Source: Psychroflexus sediminis (GTDB taxonomy: Bacteria > Bacteroidota > Bacteroidia > Flavobacteriales > Flavobacteriaceae). Taken from it: a DNA stretch of 64,000 bases. The stretch covers positions 1-64,000 of the forward strand of contig NZ_FNCW01000010.1 in assembly GCF_900099815.1 (NCBI RefSeq). Reading direction: 5' to 3'. Below, in pieces: positions 6,281-15,282 of this stretch (the stretch's first letter is position 1; every line of letters begins with the position of its first letter). The translations under genes and the position numbers were made by a program. The notes under the pieces were generated by a model. That model ran no database searches. It saw only the letters and a program-made list of their open reading frames with translations, and was not told where the DNA came from.

Positions 6281-8734
6281 ATGAAAAAATTATTTTTATC
6301 TGCGGCAGTCATTGCTTCAATGATTTTAGCATCATGCTCAAGCGATGATGATGCTCCGGCTGGACCAGAAGTGCCGGTTGGAGAAGACATTATAGTCTCG
6401 GGAACTATAGAGGAGGATCAGACCTGGACTAAAGACAATGTCTATATCTTAGACGGGAAAGTCGTTGTTGATGGAGGTGCAACCTTGACGATTGACGCAG
6501 GTACAGTTATAAAAGGTTCGGAAGGTCAGCAGACACAAGCTTCAGCTTTGATTGTGGACAGAGATGCAACCTTAAATGCAAATGGGACTGCTCAAGAGCC
6601 AATTATCTTTACTACGATTTTGGATGAAATCGTATCTGGAGAAACTGTAAGTCCGAACTTAACTGTAAACGACAGAGGACTTTGGGGAGGTGTTATTGTT
6701 TTAGGTAATGCGCCTTCTTCGTTTGAAGGTGATGCTACTGAAGAATTAATCGAAGGTATTCCAGCTAACTCAGGATTTGGGTTATATGGCGGGAATGATC
6801 CTGGGGATAGTTCAGGTAGTATTAGATACATTTCTATACGTCACGGTGGTGCAAACATTGGTGAAGGTAACGAAATCAATGGGCTAACCCTTGGTGGAGT
6901 TGGAAGTGGAACCACTATAGACCATATTGAAGTAATCGCTAACCTAGACGATGGTGTTGAGTTCTTCGGTGGTACTGTAAACGCTTCAAACCTTGTGGTT
7001 TGGGGTGTTGGTGATGATGCTATAGACATCGATCAGGCATACAGTGGTACAATTACCAATGCAGCAGTAGTGATGAATAACGTTTCTGATCATGGTTTAG
7101 AAATTGACGGTCCTGAAGGTTCGACTACAGGAATGTACACTTTAGAAAACATAACTATTTTCTCAGACGATTCTGAAACTAATGCAAACTCTGGAAACAG
7201 AGAATATGCTCAATTCCGCTCCAGCGCCATGGGTAATAACAACAACATATTATTAGTTGGAGGCTTGCCTGATTCAGATTTCACATTGCAGGATAACCAG
7301 GGTGTTGCTGACAATTATAACAGTGGAGAGCTTACCTTTTCTAATATAGAAATCGTACCTCCAGCTGGAGTTTCTGATATCGCTACTTTATTTACAGATG
7401 CTTCAGGTCAAACCACTTTCCAGGATGATGCCGTTGGACAGGGTGGTTTTGTAGATGCTATTGTTAATACTTCTGAAGCTACTGTAGGAGCAAATCTAGG
7501 TGTGTTTGGATGGACTTGGGTGAGTGAAACCGGAGCTTTTGGAGCCGGGGCTAACCAGGAAGTAGCGGAAGTTACGGTTACTGGAACAATTGAAAACAAC
7601 GCAACTTGGACAAACAACAATATCTATATCTTAGATGGTAAAGTCGTTGTAGATGGAGGTGCAACTTTAACTATTGAAGCTGGTACTGTTATTAAAGGTG
7701 CTGAAGGTCAGCAAACACAGGCTTCTGCTTTAATTGTTGATAGAGATGCCACTTTAAATGCTAATGGTACAGCTGAGCAGCCAATTATCTTTACTTCAGT
7801 TCTAGACGAATTGATGCCTGGAGACGTTGTAAGTCCAAATCTAACAGTAGATGACAGAGGACTTTGGGGTGGTATCATTGTTTTAGGTAATGCGCCTGCC
7901 TCTCTTGAAGGTGATGTTGTTGAAGAATTAATCGAAGGAATTCCAGCTGGCTCAGGTTATGGTTTATACGGAGGTAATGATGCAGCTGACAGTTCAGGCA
8001 GTATTGAATATATCTCTATCCGTCACGGTGGAGCAAACATTGGTGAAGGAAACGAAATCAATGGGTTAACTCTTGGTGGAGTTGGAAATGGGACAGTGAT
8101 TAACCACATAGAAGTTATCGCTAACTTAGATGACGGTGTTGAATTCTTCGGTGGAACCGTCGATGCGTCAAACATCGTTGTTTGGGGAGTCGGTGATGAT
8201 GCTATAGACATCGATCAGGCTTACAGTGGTACTGTTACCAATGCAGCAGTAGTGATGAATAACGTTTCAGACCACGGTTTGGAAATTGATGGACCTGAAG
8301 GTTCAGCTACTGGAATGTACACTTTAGAAAATGTTACCATTTTTGCAGATGATTCTGATACTAATGCTAACTCAGGAAACAGAGAATATGCTCAATTCCG
8401 TTCTAGTGCAATGGGTACTAACACCAATATCTTATTAGTTGGAGGTTTAACAGATGCTGATTTTACATTAGCAAATAATCAAGGGGTAGCAGATAATTAT
8501 AATGCTGGCGATCTTACCTTTTCTAACATAGAAATTGTACCTCCAGCAGGTGTGACTGATATTTCTACTTTATTTACAGATGCTTCAGGACTTACATCTT
8601 TCCAGGATGATGCTACAGGTGCCAATGGATTTGTTTCGGTTGTTGCCGATACAGCCGCAGCTACTGTAGGTGCGGATTTAGGAGTTTTTGGATGGACTTG
8701 GGTGTCTGAAGCAGCTTCTGCTTTAGGTTTCTAG
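6281..8734 (+). CDS. surface lipoprotein with two tandem 394-residue beta-rich repeats
   Basis: 817 residues. The lipobox is LASC (residues 16-19 of the precursor), followed by an acidic DDD spacer. The rest consists of two near-identical units with an exact 394-residue offset (1182 bases; compare DNA at 6401 and 7583). Each contains YILDGKVVVDGGATLTI, SIRHGGANIGEGNEINGLTL, DDGVEFFGGTV and NVSDHGLEIDGP, the short Gly/Asn-rich turns of a right-handed beta-helix. I know related sequences only as hypothetical flavobacterial proteins. It is followed by a terminator-like hairpin and then a TonB-dependent receptor, so it is probably an accessory lipoprotein for that receptor. No SusD-like features are present. 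Confidence 0.85.
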   Translation: MKKLFLSAAVIASMILASCSSDDDAPAGPEVPVGEDIIVSGTIEEDQTWTKDNVYILDGKVVVDGGATLTIDAGTVIKGSEGQQTQASALIVDRDATLNANGTAQEPIIFTTILDEIVSGETVSPNLTVNDRGLWGGVIVLGNAPSSFEGDATEELIEGIPANSGFGLYGGNDPGDSSGSIRYISIRHGGANIGEGNEINGLTLGGVGSGTTIDHIEVIANLDDGVEFFGGTVNASNLVVWGVGDDAIDIDQAYSGTITNAAVVMNNVSDHGLEIDGPEGSTTGMYTLENITIFSDDSETNANSGNREYAQFRSSAMGNNNNILLVGGLPDSDFTLQDNQGVADNYNSGELTFSNIEIVPPAGVSDIATLFTDASGQTTFQDDAVGQGGFVDAIVNTSEATVGANLGVFGWTWVSETGAFGAGANQEVAEVTVTGTIENNATWTNNNIYILDGKVVVDGGATLTIEAGTVIKGAEGQQTQASALIVDRDATLNANGTAEQPIIFTSVLDELMPGDVVSPNLTVDDRGLWGGIIVLGNAPASLEGDVVEELIEGIPAGSGYGLYGGNDAADSSGSIEYISIRHGGANIGEGNEINGLTLGGVGNGTVINHIEVIANLDDGVEFFGGTVDASNIVVWGVGDDAIDIDQAYSGTVTNAAVVMNNVSDHGLEIDGPEGSATGMYTLENVTIFADDSDTNANSGNREYAQFRSSAMGTNTNILLVGGLTDADFTLANNQGVADNYNAGDLTFSNIEIVPPAGVTDISTLFTDASGLTSFQDDATGANGFVSVVADTAAATVGADLGVFGWTWVSEAASALGF
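6401..8733 (+). repeat. tandem duplication inside the lipoprotein gene (1182-bp period)
   Basis: The coding sequence from about 6401 is repeated from about 7583. Long stretches are nearly identical at DNA level, for example around 7018-7105 and 8200-8287, while others differ mainly at third codon positions, indicating an intragenic duplication kept under protein-level constraint. Confidence 0.9.
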
Positions 8735-8764
8735 TGTTGAATAAAGACTCTAAATACATACAAG

Positions 8765-8796
8765 ATATTGCTCGGTTTTTACAAGCCGGGCAATAT
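8765..8796 (+). terminator. hairpin between lipoprotein and TonB receptor genes
   Basis: ATATTGCTCGG and CCGGGCAATAT form an 11-bp stem with one G-T pair and a 10-base loop, 30 bases after the lipoprotein stop. The following bases are AT-rich (tgttataaatt) but not a clean T run, so it may be a partial terminator or an mRNA-stabilising element that lowers receptor expression relative to the lipoprotein. Confidence 0.55.
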
Positions 8797-8812
8797 TGTT
8801 ATAAATTATAAT

Positions 8813-11659
8813 ATGCAAAACATGTTCAGACTTTTTAAGATTACATCAATTCTGTTTTTTAGCATAGGCTTGTTTTCAGTCTCTGCGCAAAACGGAAAAA
8901 TAGAAGGAAAAATTTTAGATGGAGAGTTAGACGATGTTCTTCCATTTGCAAACGTCACAATCGTTGGAACCAATAAAGGGAGTACATCAGATTTTGATGG
9001 ATTGTATTCTATTGCAGTGGAGCCTGGAACGTACACCCTTTCATTTTCATTTGTTGGTTATCAAACCAAAGAAATTACAGAGGTGGTTGTCAAAGAAAAT
9101 GAAACAACACGACTTGACGTCACCTTAAAGTCTGCTGCAGATAACTTACAGGAGGTTATTGTAACCACAACTGCGAGGAGAAATACAGAAGCTTCAGTAT
9201 TGAACTTGCAACGAAAGTCTGTTAAGGTTTCAGATGGTATGTCCTTAGAAGGTATAAGACGAACAGGTGCCAATAACGTCGCCTCTGCCGTTAAAAATAT
9301 ACCAGGGGTATCTGTCCAGGGAGGTAAATATGTTTTTGTGAGAGGTCTTGGCGATAGGTATACAAAATCTATACTTAATGGTATGGATATTCCAGGTCTG
9401 GATCCCGATAGAAATACCCTGCAAATGGATGTTATTCCTTCCAGTATTATTGAAAATATAATCGTTTCCAAAACAGCAACTGCAGATATGCCAGCAGATT
9501 TTACCGGAGGTGTTATCGATATTGTGACCAAAGATTTCCCATCGCGAGAAACCTATAGCGTAAGTGCGGGTGGCTCTTATAATTTTAATATGCACTTCAA
9601 TTCAGATTACCTACAGGGAAACACTTCTCCTACAGACTTTTTAGGTATTGATAACGGGGATAGAGATCTTCCGATTTCTGAAACTTTAGATATACCTGCA
9701 CCCGTAGGTAACGGGTTAAATGATGATGGTGTAAGTGTAACTGATATTACCAATAGTTTTGATAAAAAATTAGCTGCAGACAGAACCACAAGTCCCGCAA
9801 ATTTCAATTTGAGCTTCTCAGCGGGAAATAGTTATGAGGTAGGTGAAAAGAATAACAAACTTGGATATCTGGCCAATGTTTCCTATAGAAATACTACAGA
9901 ATATTTTGAGCAATTAGAACAAAACTTCTTTTTTAAACCTATTTCACTATCGGAAACTGAATTGACTCCAAACAGAACTCAAACCGGTGATGTTGGTATT
10001 AATAACGTTCTTATTAGCGGTTTAGCCGGTCTGTCTTATAAAACAGAAAAATCTAAATACAGCTTCAATGTCTTACATCTTCAAAATGGAATTTCTAGAG
10101 CTGGTAAATTTAGAACCTTCACCTTTATCCAGGATGATATTGAAGTGGTAAGAGACAACATAGAATATACAGAGAAATCTATTACCAATTTCAATCTTTC
10201 TGGTTCTCACGTCAATGAGGATGCTTCCTGGGAAATAGAATGGGCGCTATCACCTAGTATTTCTAATATAAACGACAAAGACGTAAGAGTTACTCCTTTT
10301 GAAGTTATTGGTGAAGATCAGTTTTCAATTCGTCCGAGTACAGCTGGTGCTCCACAGCGTTTGTGGAGAGATCTGGAAGAAATAAACTTAACAGGTAAAT
10401 TAGACCTTACCAAAAAACACGAGCTTTTCGGAAGGTCAGCCAATCTGAAATTTGGTACTGGCTACACGTTTAAGGAAAGGGACTTCAGAATTAATAATTA
10501 TAACATTTTAGTTAAAGGTTCTACAGTAATCCCTATTGAAGGTGATGCAGATCGACTTTTACTTCCTGAAAATATTTGGGTGCCAGAGACCAATAGTGGG
10601 ACTTATATTCAGGGTAATTTTGAGCCGGCAAATAACTTTGAGTCTTATTCAACAGTTGCTTCTGCTTATGTTTCTGAAGAGTTTAAAATCTCGGAAAAGC
10701 TTAAAAGTGTTTTGGGTTTAAGGTTTGAAAATTACCAATTGAATTATACTGGTGTTAACAACCAGGGAACGATCGACCTAGATGATGAGCAAATTTTAGA
10801 TGAAGCTGATTTTTTCCCGTCTGCAAATTTAATATATGCTTTAAATGATCAAACCAATTTAAGAGCATCTTACTACGAAACCACTGCAAGACCCTCTTTT
10901 AAAGAAGCCTCGATTGCTCAAATATTTGATCCTTTAAGCGATATTACTTTTATAGGTAATATCAATATTCAGCCTTCTTATATCAATAATTATGACTTGA
11001 GATATGAGCGTTATGGAGATAACGGTCAATTATTTGCTGTTAGTGCTTTCTACAAATCATTCAACGATCCAATCGAACTTGTAGCATTCCCTGAAGCTCC
11101 TAATAACCTGCAGCCTCAAAATGTAAATTCCGCAGACGTTTATGGAGTTGAAATGGAAATAAGAAAGAATTTTGGATTTATTGCTGAAGACTTAAGAAAA
11201 TTCAGCGTCAACGCTAACGTTTCTATAATAGAATCTGTTGTACAGATGTCTGAGCAAGAATTTGAATCCAGACAACTTGCTGCAAGAGAGGGGCAAACCA
11301 TAGATGATGAAAGAGATCTTCAAGGGCAATCTCCATATCTCATAAATGTTGGTTTAAGATACGATGATGACGAAAAAGGCTGGCAAGGTGGCTTATTTTA
11401 CAACGTACAAGGAGAAACTCTTGAGGTGGTTGGTATAAGAAATGTCCCAGATGCTTTTACGCAGCCATTTCACAATATGAGTTTTAGATTGTCTAAATCT
11501 TTTGGAGAGGAAAAGCAGTCTACTGTAAATTTTGGATTTAGTAATATATTAAATGATGTTATTGAAACGAATTATAATTCGTTTCAGGCAGAGTCCAGAA
11601 TTTACTCAAGAAGAGATCCAGGGCAACAGGTTTCTTTGGGTTACTCCTATAGTTTTTAA
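8813..11659 (+). CDS. TonB-dependent outer-membrane receptor
   Basis: 948 residues from the ATG at 8813. An in-frame ATG at 8768 lies inside the hairpin at 8765-8796 and is rejected; a third ATG at 8822 is also possible. Order: signal peptide (ending VSAQ), carboxypeptidase-regulatory-like domain (about residues 20-105), plug domain, and a beta-barrel ending LGYSYSF with terminal Phe. The plug carries FVRGLGDRYTKSILNGMDIP and TATADMPADFTGGVIDIVTK, typical of a distinct Bacteroidota receptor class not paired with SusD. It should import a scarce ligand with TonB energy. The ligand is unknown; the preceding lipoprotein and following PhoB/PhoR-like genes are the only clues. Confidence 0.9.
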   Translation: MQNMFRLFKITSILFFSIGLFSVSAQNGKIEGKILDGELDDVLPFANVTIVGTNKGSTSDFDGLYSIAVEPGTYTLSFSFVGYQTKEITEVVVKENETTRLDVTLKSAADNLQEVIVTTTARRNTEASVLNLQRKSVKVSDGMSLEGIRRTGANNVASAVKNIPGVSVQGGKYVFVRGLGDRYTKSILNGMDIPGLDPDRNTLQMDVIPSSIIENIIVSKTATADMPADFTGGVIDIVTKDFPSRETYSVSAGGSYNFNMHFNSDYLQGNTSPTDFLGIDNGDRDLPISETLDIPAPVGNGLNDDGVSVTDITNSFDKKLAADRTTSPANFNLSFSAGNSYEVGEKNNKLGYLANVSYRNTTEYFEQLEQNFFFKPISLSETELTPNRTQTGDVGINNVLISGLAGLSYKTEKSKYSFNVLHLQNGISRAGKFRTFTFIQDDIEVVRDNIEYTEKSITNFNLSGSHVNEDASWEIEWALSPSISNINDKDVRVTPFEVIGEDQFSIRPSTAGAPQRLWRDLEEINLTGKLDLTKKHELFGRSANLKFGTGYTFKERDFRINNYNILVKGSTVIPIEGDADRLLLPENIWVPETNSGTYIQGNFEPANNFESYSTVASAYVSEEFKISEKLKSVLGLRFENYQLNYTGVNNQGTIDLDDEQILDEADFFPSANLIYALNDQTNLRASYYETTARPSFKEASIAQIFDPLSDITFIGNINIQPSYINNYDLRYERYGDNGQLFAVSAFYKSFNDPIELVAFPEAPNNLQPQNVNSADVYGVEMEIRKNFGFIAEDLRKFSVNANVSIIESVVQMSEQEFESRQLAAREGQTIDDERDLQGQSPYLINVGLRYDDDEKGWQGGLFYNVQGETLEVVGIRNVPDAFTQPFHNMSFRLSKSFGEEKQSTVNFGFSNILNDVIETNYNSFQAESRIYSRRDPGQQVSLGYSYSF

Positions 11660-11683
11660 TTGTTTTTGATATAATTTAGCCAT

Positions 11684-11713
11684 AAGCTGCTCTGAAAAGA
11701 GCAGCTTTTTTTG
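11684..11713 (+). terminator. intrinsic terminator after the TonB receptor gene
   Basis: AAGCTGCTCT and AGAGCAGCTT form a perfect 10-bp stem closed by a GAAA tetraloop and followed by a run of seven T. It ends the lipoprotein-receptor unit and separates it from the two-component genes. Confidence 0.9.
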
Positions 11714-11749
11714 TGTTTATTCTTAACTTTAAGCTAATATTCAAAACCT

Positions 11750-11757
11750 TAAATTTG
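11750..11757 (+). promoter_or_regulatory. -7 box of the two-component operon
   Basis: TAAATTTG matches TAnnTTTG, 22 bases before the response-regulator ATG at 11780. The -33 region (TTAACTTTAAG) lacks a clear TTG. Confidence 0.45.
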
Positions 11758-11779
11758 TGGTGAATAAAATCAATAATTC

Positions 11780-12466
11780 ATGAAAAAATCTGAAATCACT
11801 ATACTTGTTGTGGACGACGATCCGGATATCCTGGAGATTCTAAGCTACAATTTAAACGCTGAAGGCTACAAGGTCGTCACTGCTGAAAATGGAGTGGAAG
11901 CCGTCAAAAAGGCAAAGAAGAAGAAACCTCAGTTAGTGATTTTGGACGTGATGATGCCGGAAATGGATGGGATTGAAGCCTGTGAGCAAATTCGGGAGAC
12001 CAAAGGTCTGGAAAACACCCTCATTACCTTTTTAACCGCAAGAGGGGAGGATTATTCTCAGGTGGCAGGTTTTGATGCCGGGGCAGACGATTATATCACT
12101 AAACCCGTAAGACCTAAGGTGCTTATGAGTAAAGTCAAAGCCTTATTAAGGCGTTTCAAATCCGGAACTTCAGAAAAGAATATTTATGAAATTGGGGATA
12201 TTATCATCAATCGTGATGAATATAAAATCACCAGTCAGGGAACAGAGATGACTTTGCCCAGAAAAGAATTTGAATTGCTATCTTTACTCACTTCAGAACC
12301 TAATAAAGTCTTCAAAAGAGATGATATTTTAAACACGGTTTGGGGAAATGAAGTGGTTGTAGGGGGAAGGACCATCGATGTCCATATTCGAAAACTAAGA
12401 GAAAAATTGGGCGACGACAAATTCAAAACAGTGAAAGGTGTCGGCTATAAGTTTGTTCATGAATGA
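11780..12466 (+). CDS. OmpR/PhoB-family response regulator
   Basis: 228 residues: receiver domain (acidic D12-D14, phospho-acceptor D56 in VILDVMMPEMDG, T86, K108) then a winged-helix DNA-binding domain from about residue 130 (EFELLSLLTSEPNKVFKRDD, VDVHIRKLREKLG style). It would bind direct-repeat sites as a dimer when phosphorylated by the kinase encoded next, whose start overlaps its stop by 4 bases. The PhoB label is by general resemblance only. The Pho-box-like repeats 5.6 kb upstream at 6155-6223 are a candidate target. Confidence 0.9.
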   Translation: MKKSEITILVVDDDPDILEILSYNLNAEGYKVVTAENGVEAVKKAKKKKPQLVILDVMMPEMDGIEACEQIRETKGLENTLITFLTARGEDYSQVAGFDAGADDYITKPVRPKVLMSKVKALLRRFKSGTSEKNIYEIGDIIINRDEYKITSQGTEMTLPRKEFELLSLLTSEPNKVFKRDDILNTVWGNEVVVGGRTIDVHIRKLREKLGDDKFKTVKGVGYKFVHE

Positions 12467-13542
12467 GTAAAAAATTCAAAAGATCCTATAAGTTTGCCCT
12501 GAATACCTCTTCCTATATCACTCTTTTTCTTACAGGGTTAATTGCTTTATATGAGTATATCCAACTAGAAGTCAATTTGGCTTCTATTTTTATTTTTGCC
12601 ATTATTTGTTTTGTGTTTTCATTTCTCATTATTCAGTTAAGAATTGAATACTTTATTTATAAACGGGTAAAATCCATTTATGATAGTGTTTCCATTCTCG
12701 ATAAATCTTCGCTGGGTGGCCAGAGAACTACCTCCGATATGAAAACCCTTACCGAAGAAGTGGAGCGCTTTGCGAGGGGTAAAAAACTGGAAATAGAAAC
12801 CCTTAAAGTTAGAGAAAACTACAGGAAGGAATTTATAGGTAATGTATCTCATGAGTTGAAAACCCCTCTATTCACCGTTCAGGGCTATATTCTTACGCTT
12901 TTGGATGGAGCCATCAAAGATAAAAAAGTAAGAAAAAAGTATCTTTCCAGAGCCAGTAAAGGAGTGGATCGATTGATTTATATCGTCAAGGATTTGGACA
13001 TGATTACTAAACTGGAAACCGGCGATCTCAATCTTTATATAGAAACCTTTGATCTTGTAGAGCTTGTAGAAAGCGTCTTTGATTTACTGGAGATGAAATC
13101 TGCAAAAAAGGAAATAAGCCTGAGTTTCGATAAAAAATATTCCCCCATTTACGTTGAAGGCGATAAGGAGCGAATCCAGCAAGTGGTCACCAATCTTATT
13201 GTGAATTCTATCAAATACGGTAAGAAGGGAGGAACCTCCGAAATCAGTTTTGATGAGGTAAAAAATTCAAAAATCATGCTGCGTGTTACCGATAACGGGG
13301 AGGGCATAGAAAAGGAACATATTCCCAGGCTTTTTGAGCGCTTTTTCAGGGTGGATAAAACGGGATCCAGGCGGGAAGGTGGTTCAGGACTGGGGCTCTC
13401 CATTGTTAAACACATTCTGGAGGCGCATAATGAGCAGGTCTATGTGGATAGCGTTTACGGGATTGGCAGCGAATTCTCCTTTACGCTTCCAAAGTCTGAC
13501 GAAATCCAGGAAGAGGAAACCGATGCAAGCCTTCTGAATTAA
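12463..13542 (+). CDS. sensor histidine kinase, PhoR-like
   Basis: 359 residues. Two hydrophobic segments (about residues 15-33 and 40-58) with almost no periplasmic loop between them, then a linker and HisKA domain with phospho-acceptor H130 (GNVSHELKTPL), and a HATPase domain with N box (TNLIVNSIKYG), DNGEGI and GSGLGLSIVKHI. No PAS or HAMP domain is evident. The short N-terminus suggests it senses membrane state or a partner protein, as PhoR does, rather than a periplasmic ligand. Overlaps the regulator gene by ATGA. Its last 62 bases overlap the end of the convergent gene at 13481-14542. Confidence 0.9.
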   Translation: MSKKFKRSYKFALNTSSYITLFLTGLIALYEYIQLEVNLASIFIFAIICFVFSFLIIQLRIEYFIYKRVKSIYDSVSILDKSSLGGQRTTSDMKTLTEEVERFARGKKLEIETLKVRENYRKEFIGNVSHELKTPLFTVQGYILTLLDGAIKDKKVRKKYLSRASKGVDRLIYIVKDLDMITKLETGDLNLYIETFDLVELVESVFDLLEMKSAKKEISLSFDKKYSPIYVEGDKERIQQVVTNLIVNSIKYGKKGGTSEISFDEVKNSKIMLRVTDNGEGIEKEHIPRLFERFFRVDKTGSRREGGSGLGLSIVKHILEAHNEQVYVDSVYGIGSEFSFTLPKSDEIQEEETDASLLN

Positions 13543-14542
13543 ATCCGGAATACAACCTGATGTTTTTGAGATCTGTTGTTTCAAATTTCTTTTGAGATGA
13601 AAAGGGAGCTATCTTTTGTTTTTCCAATCGCTGAGCCAAATATTCTTGTTCACCTTGATGAGGTGTAGGGACAAAGAAGACTTTTTTCCCCAAACTAGCC
13701 ATATCCATAACCGAAGAATAACCCGATCTGCAAATAACGAGCTTTGCTCTGCTAATCAAATGGTTGAGTTCTTTGGACTTCAAGTGATTAAAAATGCGAA
13801 GGTGAGGTAGGTTTTCCAGGTCAGTCTGATTATAAACACCGCGAACTATCACACATGTTTTGGAGGTGAGCCTTGAAAAAGACTCAAGTATTTTCTCTTC
13901 AAACTGAGCGCGAAGCGGTTCAGGACCGGAAATAACGGCTAGATAATCGATATCATGAGCAAGATTTAGTTTTGAAAATCTGCTCAATACGCCAATTTTC
14001 TTCACCGGAACTTTTACCCAGCGGGATTGACTTAAAACCCCGCTTAAGTCAGGTTTTGTGTCCGTGTCTGGAACCCAGACTTCGTCATAGCGATTGTGAT
14101 ATTTAGCATTGAGATAGGAGGATCCAACGGAAAATAAACCCGCTTTAAATTGAAGTTGATGAGAGATAATCACCGACTTTATATTTTCTGAAAAAGCTCC
14201 GAATCTATGGTCAGAAACCAGCAAATCTACTTGGTGCTTTTGGATGTAGCGATCGACAAGATGCTCATCTTGTTTAGCTCTTTTCTTTAGCCCACCGCTC
14301 TGCAACATCAATTTCAGATAAAAGAAAACCCCAGAGGCAGAATAAGTGACCTGGCTGGAATTTAATTCTAAAGAATGAAGATCAGGAAATTCATCTTTCA
14401 GCAACTGGAGTGCGTTTCCATCCGAAGCTATGCTCACTTTAGAACCTTGTTGTAAAAAATAATTAATAAGAGGTATGCATCTTGTGGCGTGACCCAGACC
14501 CCAGTTGAGAGGAGAAACTAAAACGTGACTGGGAAAAGCCAT
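13481..14542 (-). CDS. glycosyltransferase-like protein (GT28/MurG-like fold)
   Basis: 353 residues. The N-terminal SPLNWGLGHATRCIPLINYF matches the nucleotide-sugar transferase loop of GT-B enzymes related to MurG, and the C-terminal half has CRSGYSSVMDMASLGKKVFF and PTPHQGEQEYLA, the donor-binding block of the family. No signal peptide, so cytoplasmic or membrane-associated. The acceptor and sugar are unknown; flavobacterial homologues are usually annotated only as glycosyltransferases. The final 62 bases are antisense to the kinase gene, so the two products share DNA. Divergent from trmB. Confidence 0.75.
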   Translation of the reverse strand: MAFPSHVLVSPLNWGLGHATRCIPLINYFLQQGSKVSIASDGNALQLLKDEFPDLHSLELNSSQVTYSASGVFFYLKLMLQSGGLKKRAKQDEHLVDRYIQKHQVDLLVSDHRFGAFSENIKSVIISHQLQFKAGLFSVGSSYLNAKYHNRYDEVWVPDTDTKPDLSGVLSQSRWVKVPVKKIGVLSRFSKLNLAHDIDYLAVISGPEPLRAQFEEKILESFSRLTSKTCVIVRGVYNQTDLENLPHLRIFNHLKSKELNHLISRAKLVICRSGYSSVMDMASLGKKVFFVPTPHQGEQEYLAQRLEKQKIAPFSSQKKFETTDLKNIRLYSGFNSEGLHRFPLPGFRQTLEA

Positions 14543-14601
14543 AATAGAAGGTTTTGCGTATTGGTAAATTTAGTTAATTTTACACGAAAATTTCAACAAA
14601 C

Positions 14602-15279
14602 GTGGGGAGTAAAAACAAACTAAAACGCTTTAAAGAGAATGAGGTTTTTGAAAATGTAGTCCAACCTACACGTTCTGAAATTGTAGATTCTATTTACGCT
14701 TATAAAGGGAAGTGGAAACAAGAGTTTTTTAAGAATGATAATCCGTTAGTTTTAGAACTAGGCTGTGGTAAAGGAGAGTATACAGTGGGTCTGGCTAAGA
14801 GAAATCCAAAGTCAAATTTTTTAGGCATAGATATCAAAGGGGCCAGATTCTGGAGAGGAGCCAAAACCGCTTTGGAAGAGCATATGACCAATGTAGGATT
14901 CCTGAGGACTCAAATTGAACTGGTGGACCAGGTTTTTGCTGAAGGAGAAGTGGATGAAATTTGGATCACCTTTCCAGATCCGCAAATCAAATGGAAGCGA
15001 ACCAAGCATAGAATGACCAACCCGGAGTTTCTCAATAAGTATAAAAAGATCTTGACTAAAAACGGCATCGTTCATTTGAAAACCGATAGTGAGTTTATGC
15101 ATGGCTATACCTTAGGAATTTTGGAAGGATTGGGACATGATATATTATATGCCCATCATGATATCTATGTGAACCATGAAGCACCCGAAGAAGTCGTTGG
15201 TATACAGACCTTTTATGAACAGCAGTATCTGGATAAAAAGAAATCTATAACTTATTTGAAATTCAGACTTAAGCCATAA
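14602..15279 (+). CDS. trmB: tRNA (guanine-46-N7)-methyltransferase
   Basis: 225 residues, normal for TrmB. The SAM-binding motif is ELGCGKGEYTVGLA, followed by NFLGIDIKGARFWRGAK and the catalytic block ITFPDPQIKWKRTKHRMT; the end KSITYLKFRL is also family-typical. It methylates G46 of the tRNA variable loop. The start is GTG at 14602 (no ATG precedes the conserved N-terminal part). It is followed 3 bases later by a LysE-type gene with an apparent TTG start, so the two are probably one mRNA. Confidence 0.92.
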   Translation: MGSKNKLKRFKENEVFENVVQPTRSEIVDSIYAYKGKWKQEFFKNDNPLVLELGCGKGEYTVGLAKRNPKSNFLGIDIKGARFWRGAKTALEEHMTNVGFLRTQIELVDQVFAEGEVDEIWITFPDPQIKWKRTKHRMTNPEFLNKYKKILTKNGIVHLKTDSEFMHGYTLGILEGLGHDILYAHHDIYVNHEAPEEVVGIQTFYEQQYLDKKKSITYLKFRLKP

Positions 15280-15282
15280 ATT

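Noticed and set aside
6401-8733. CRISPR-like or short tandem repeat array.
   Set aside because: The repetition is a single in-frame duplication of a 394-codon unit, not many short units with spacers.
9061-9595. Long antisense frames within the TonB receptor gene.
   Set aside because: They mirror codon bias of the receptor gene, have no promoter and encode no recognisable protein.
8813-11659. SusC/SusD polysaccharide utilisation locus.
   Set aside because: Neither TonB receptor here is paired with a SusD-like lipoprotein or with glycoside hydrolase genes.
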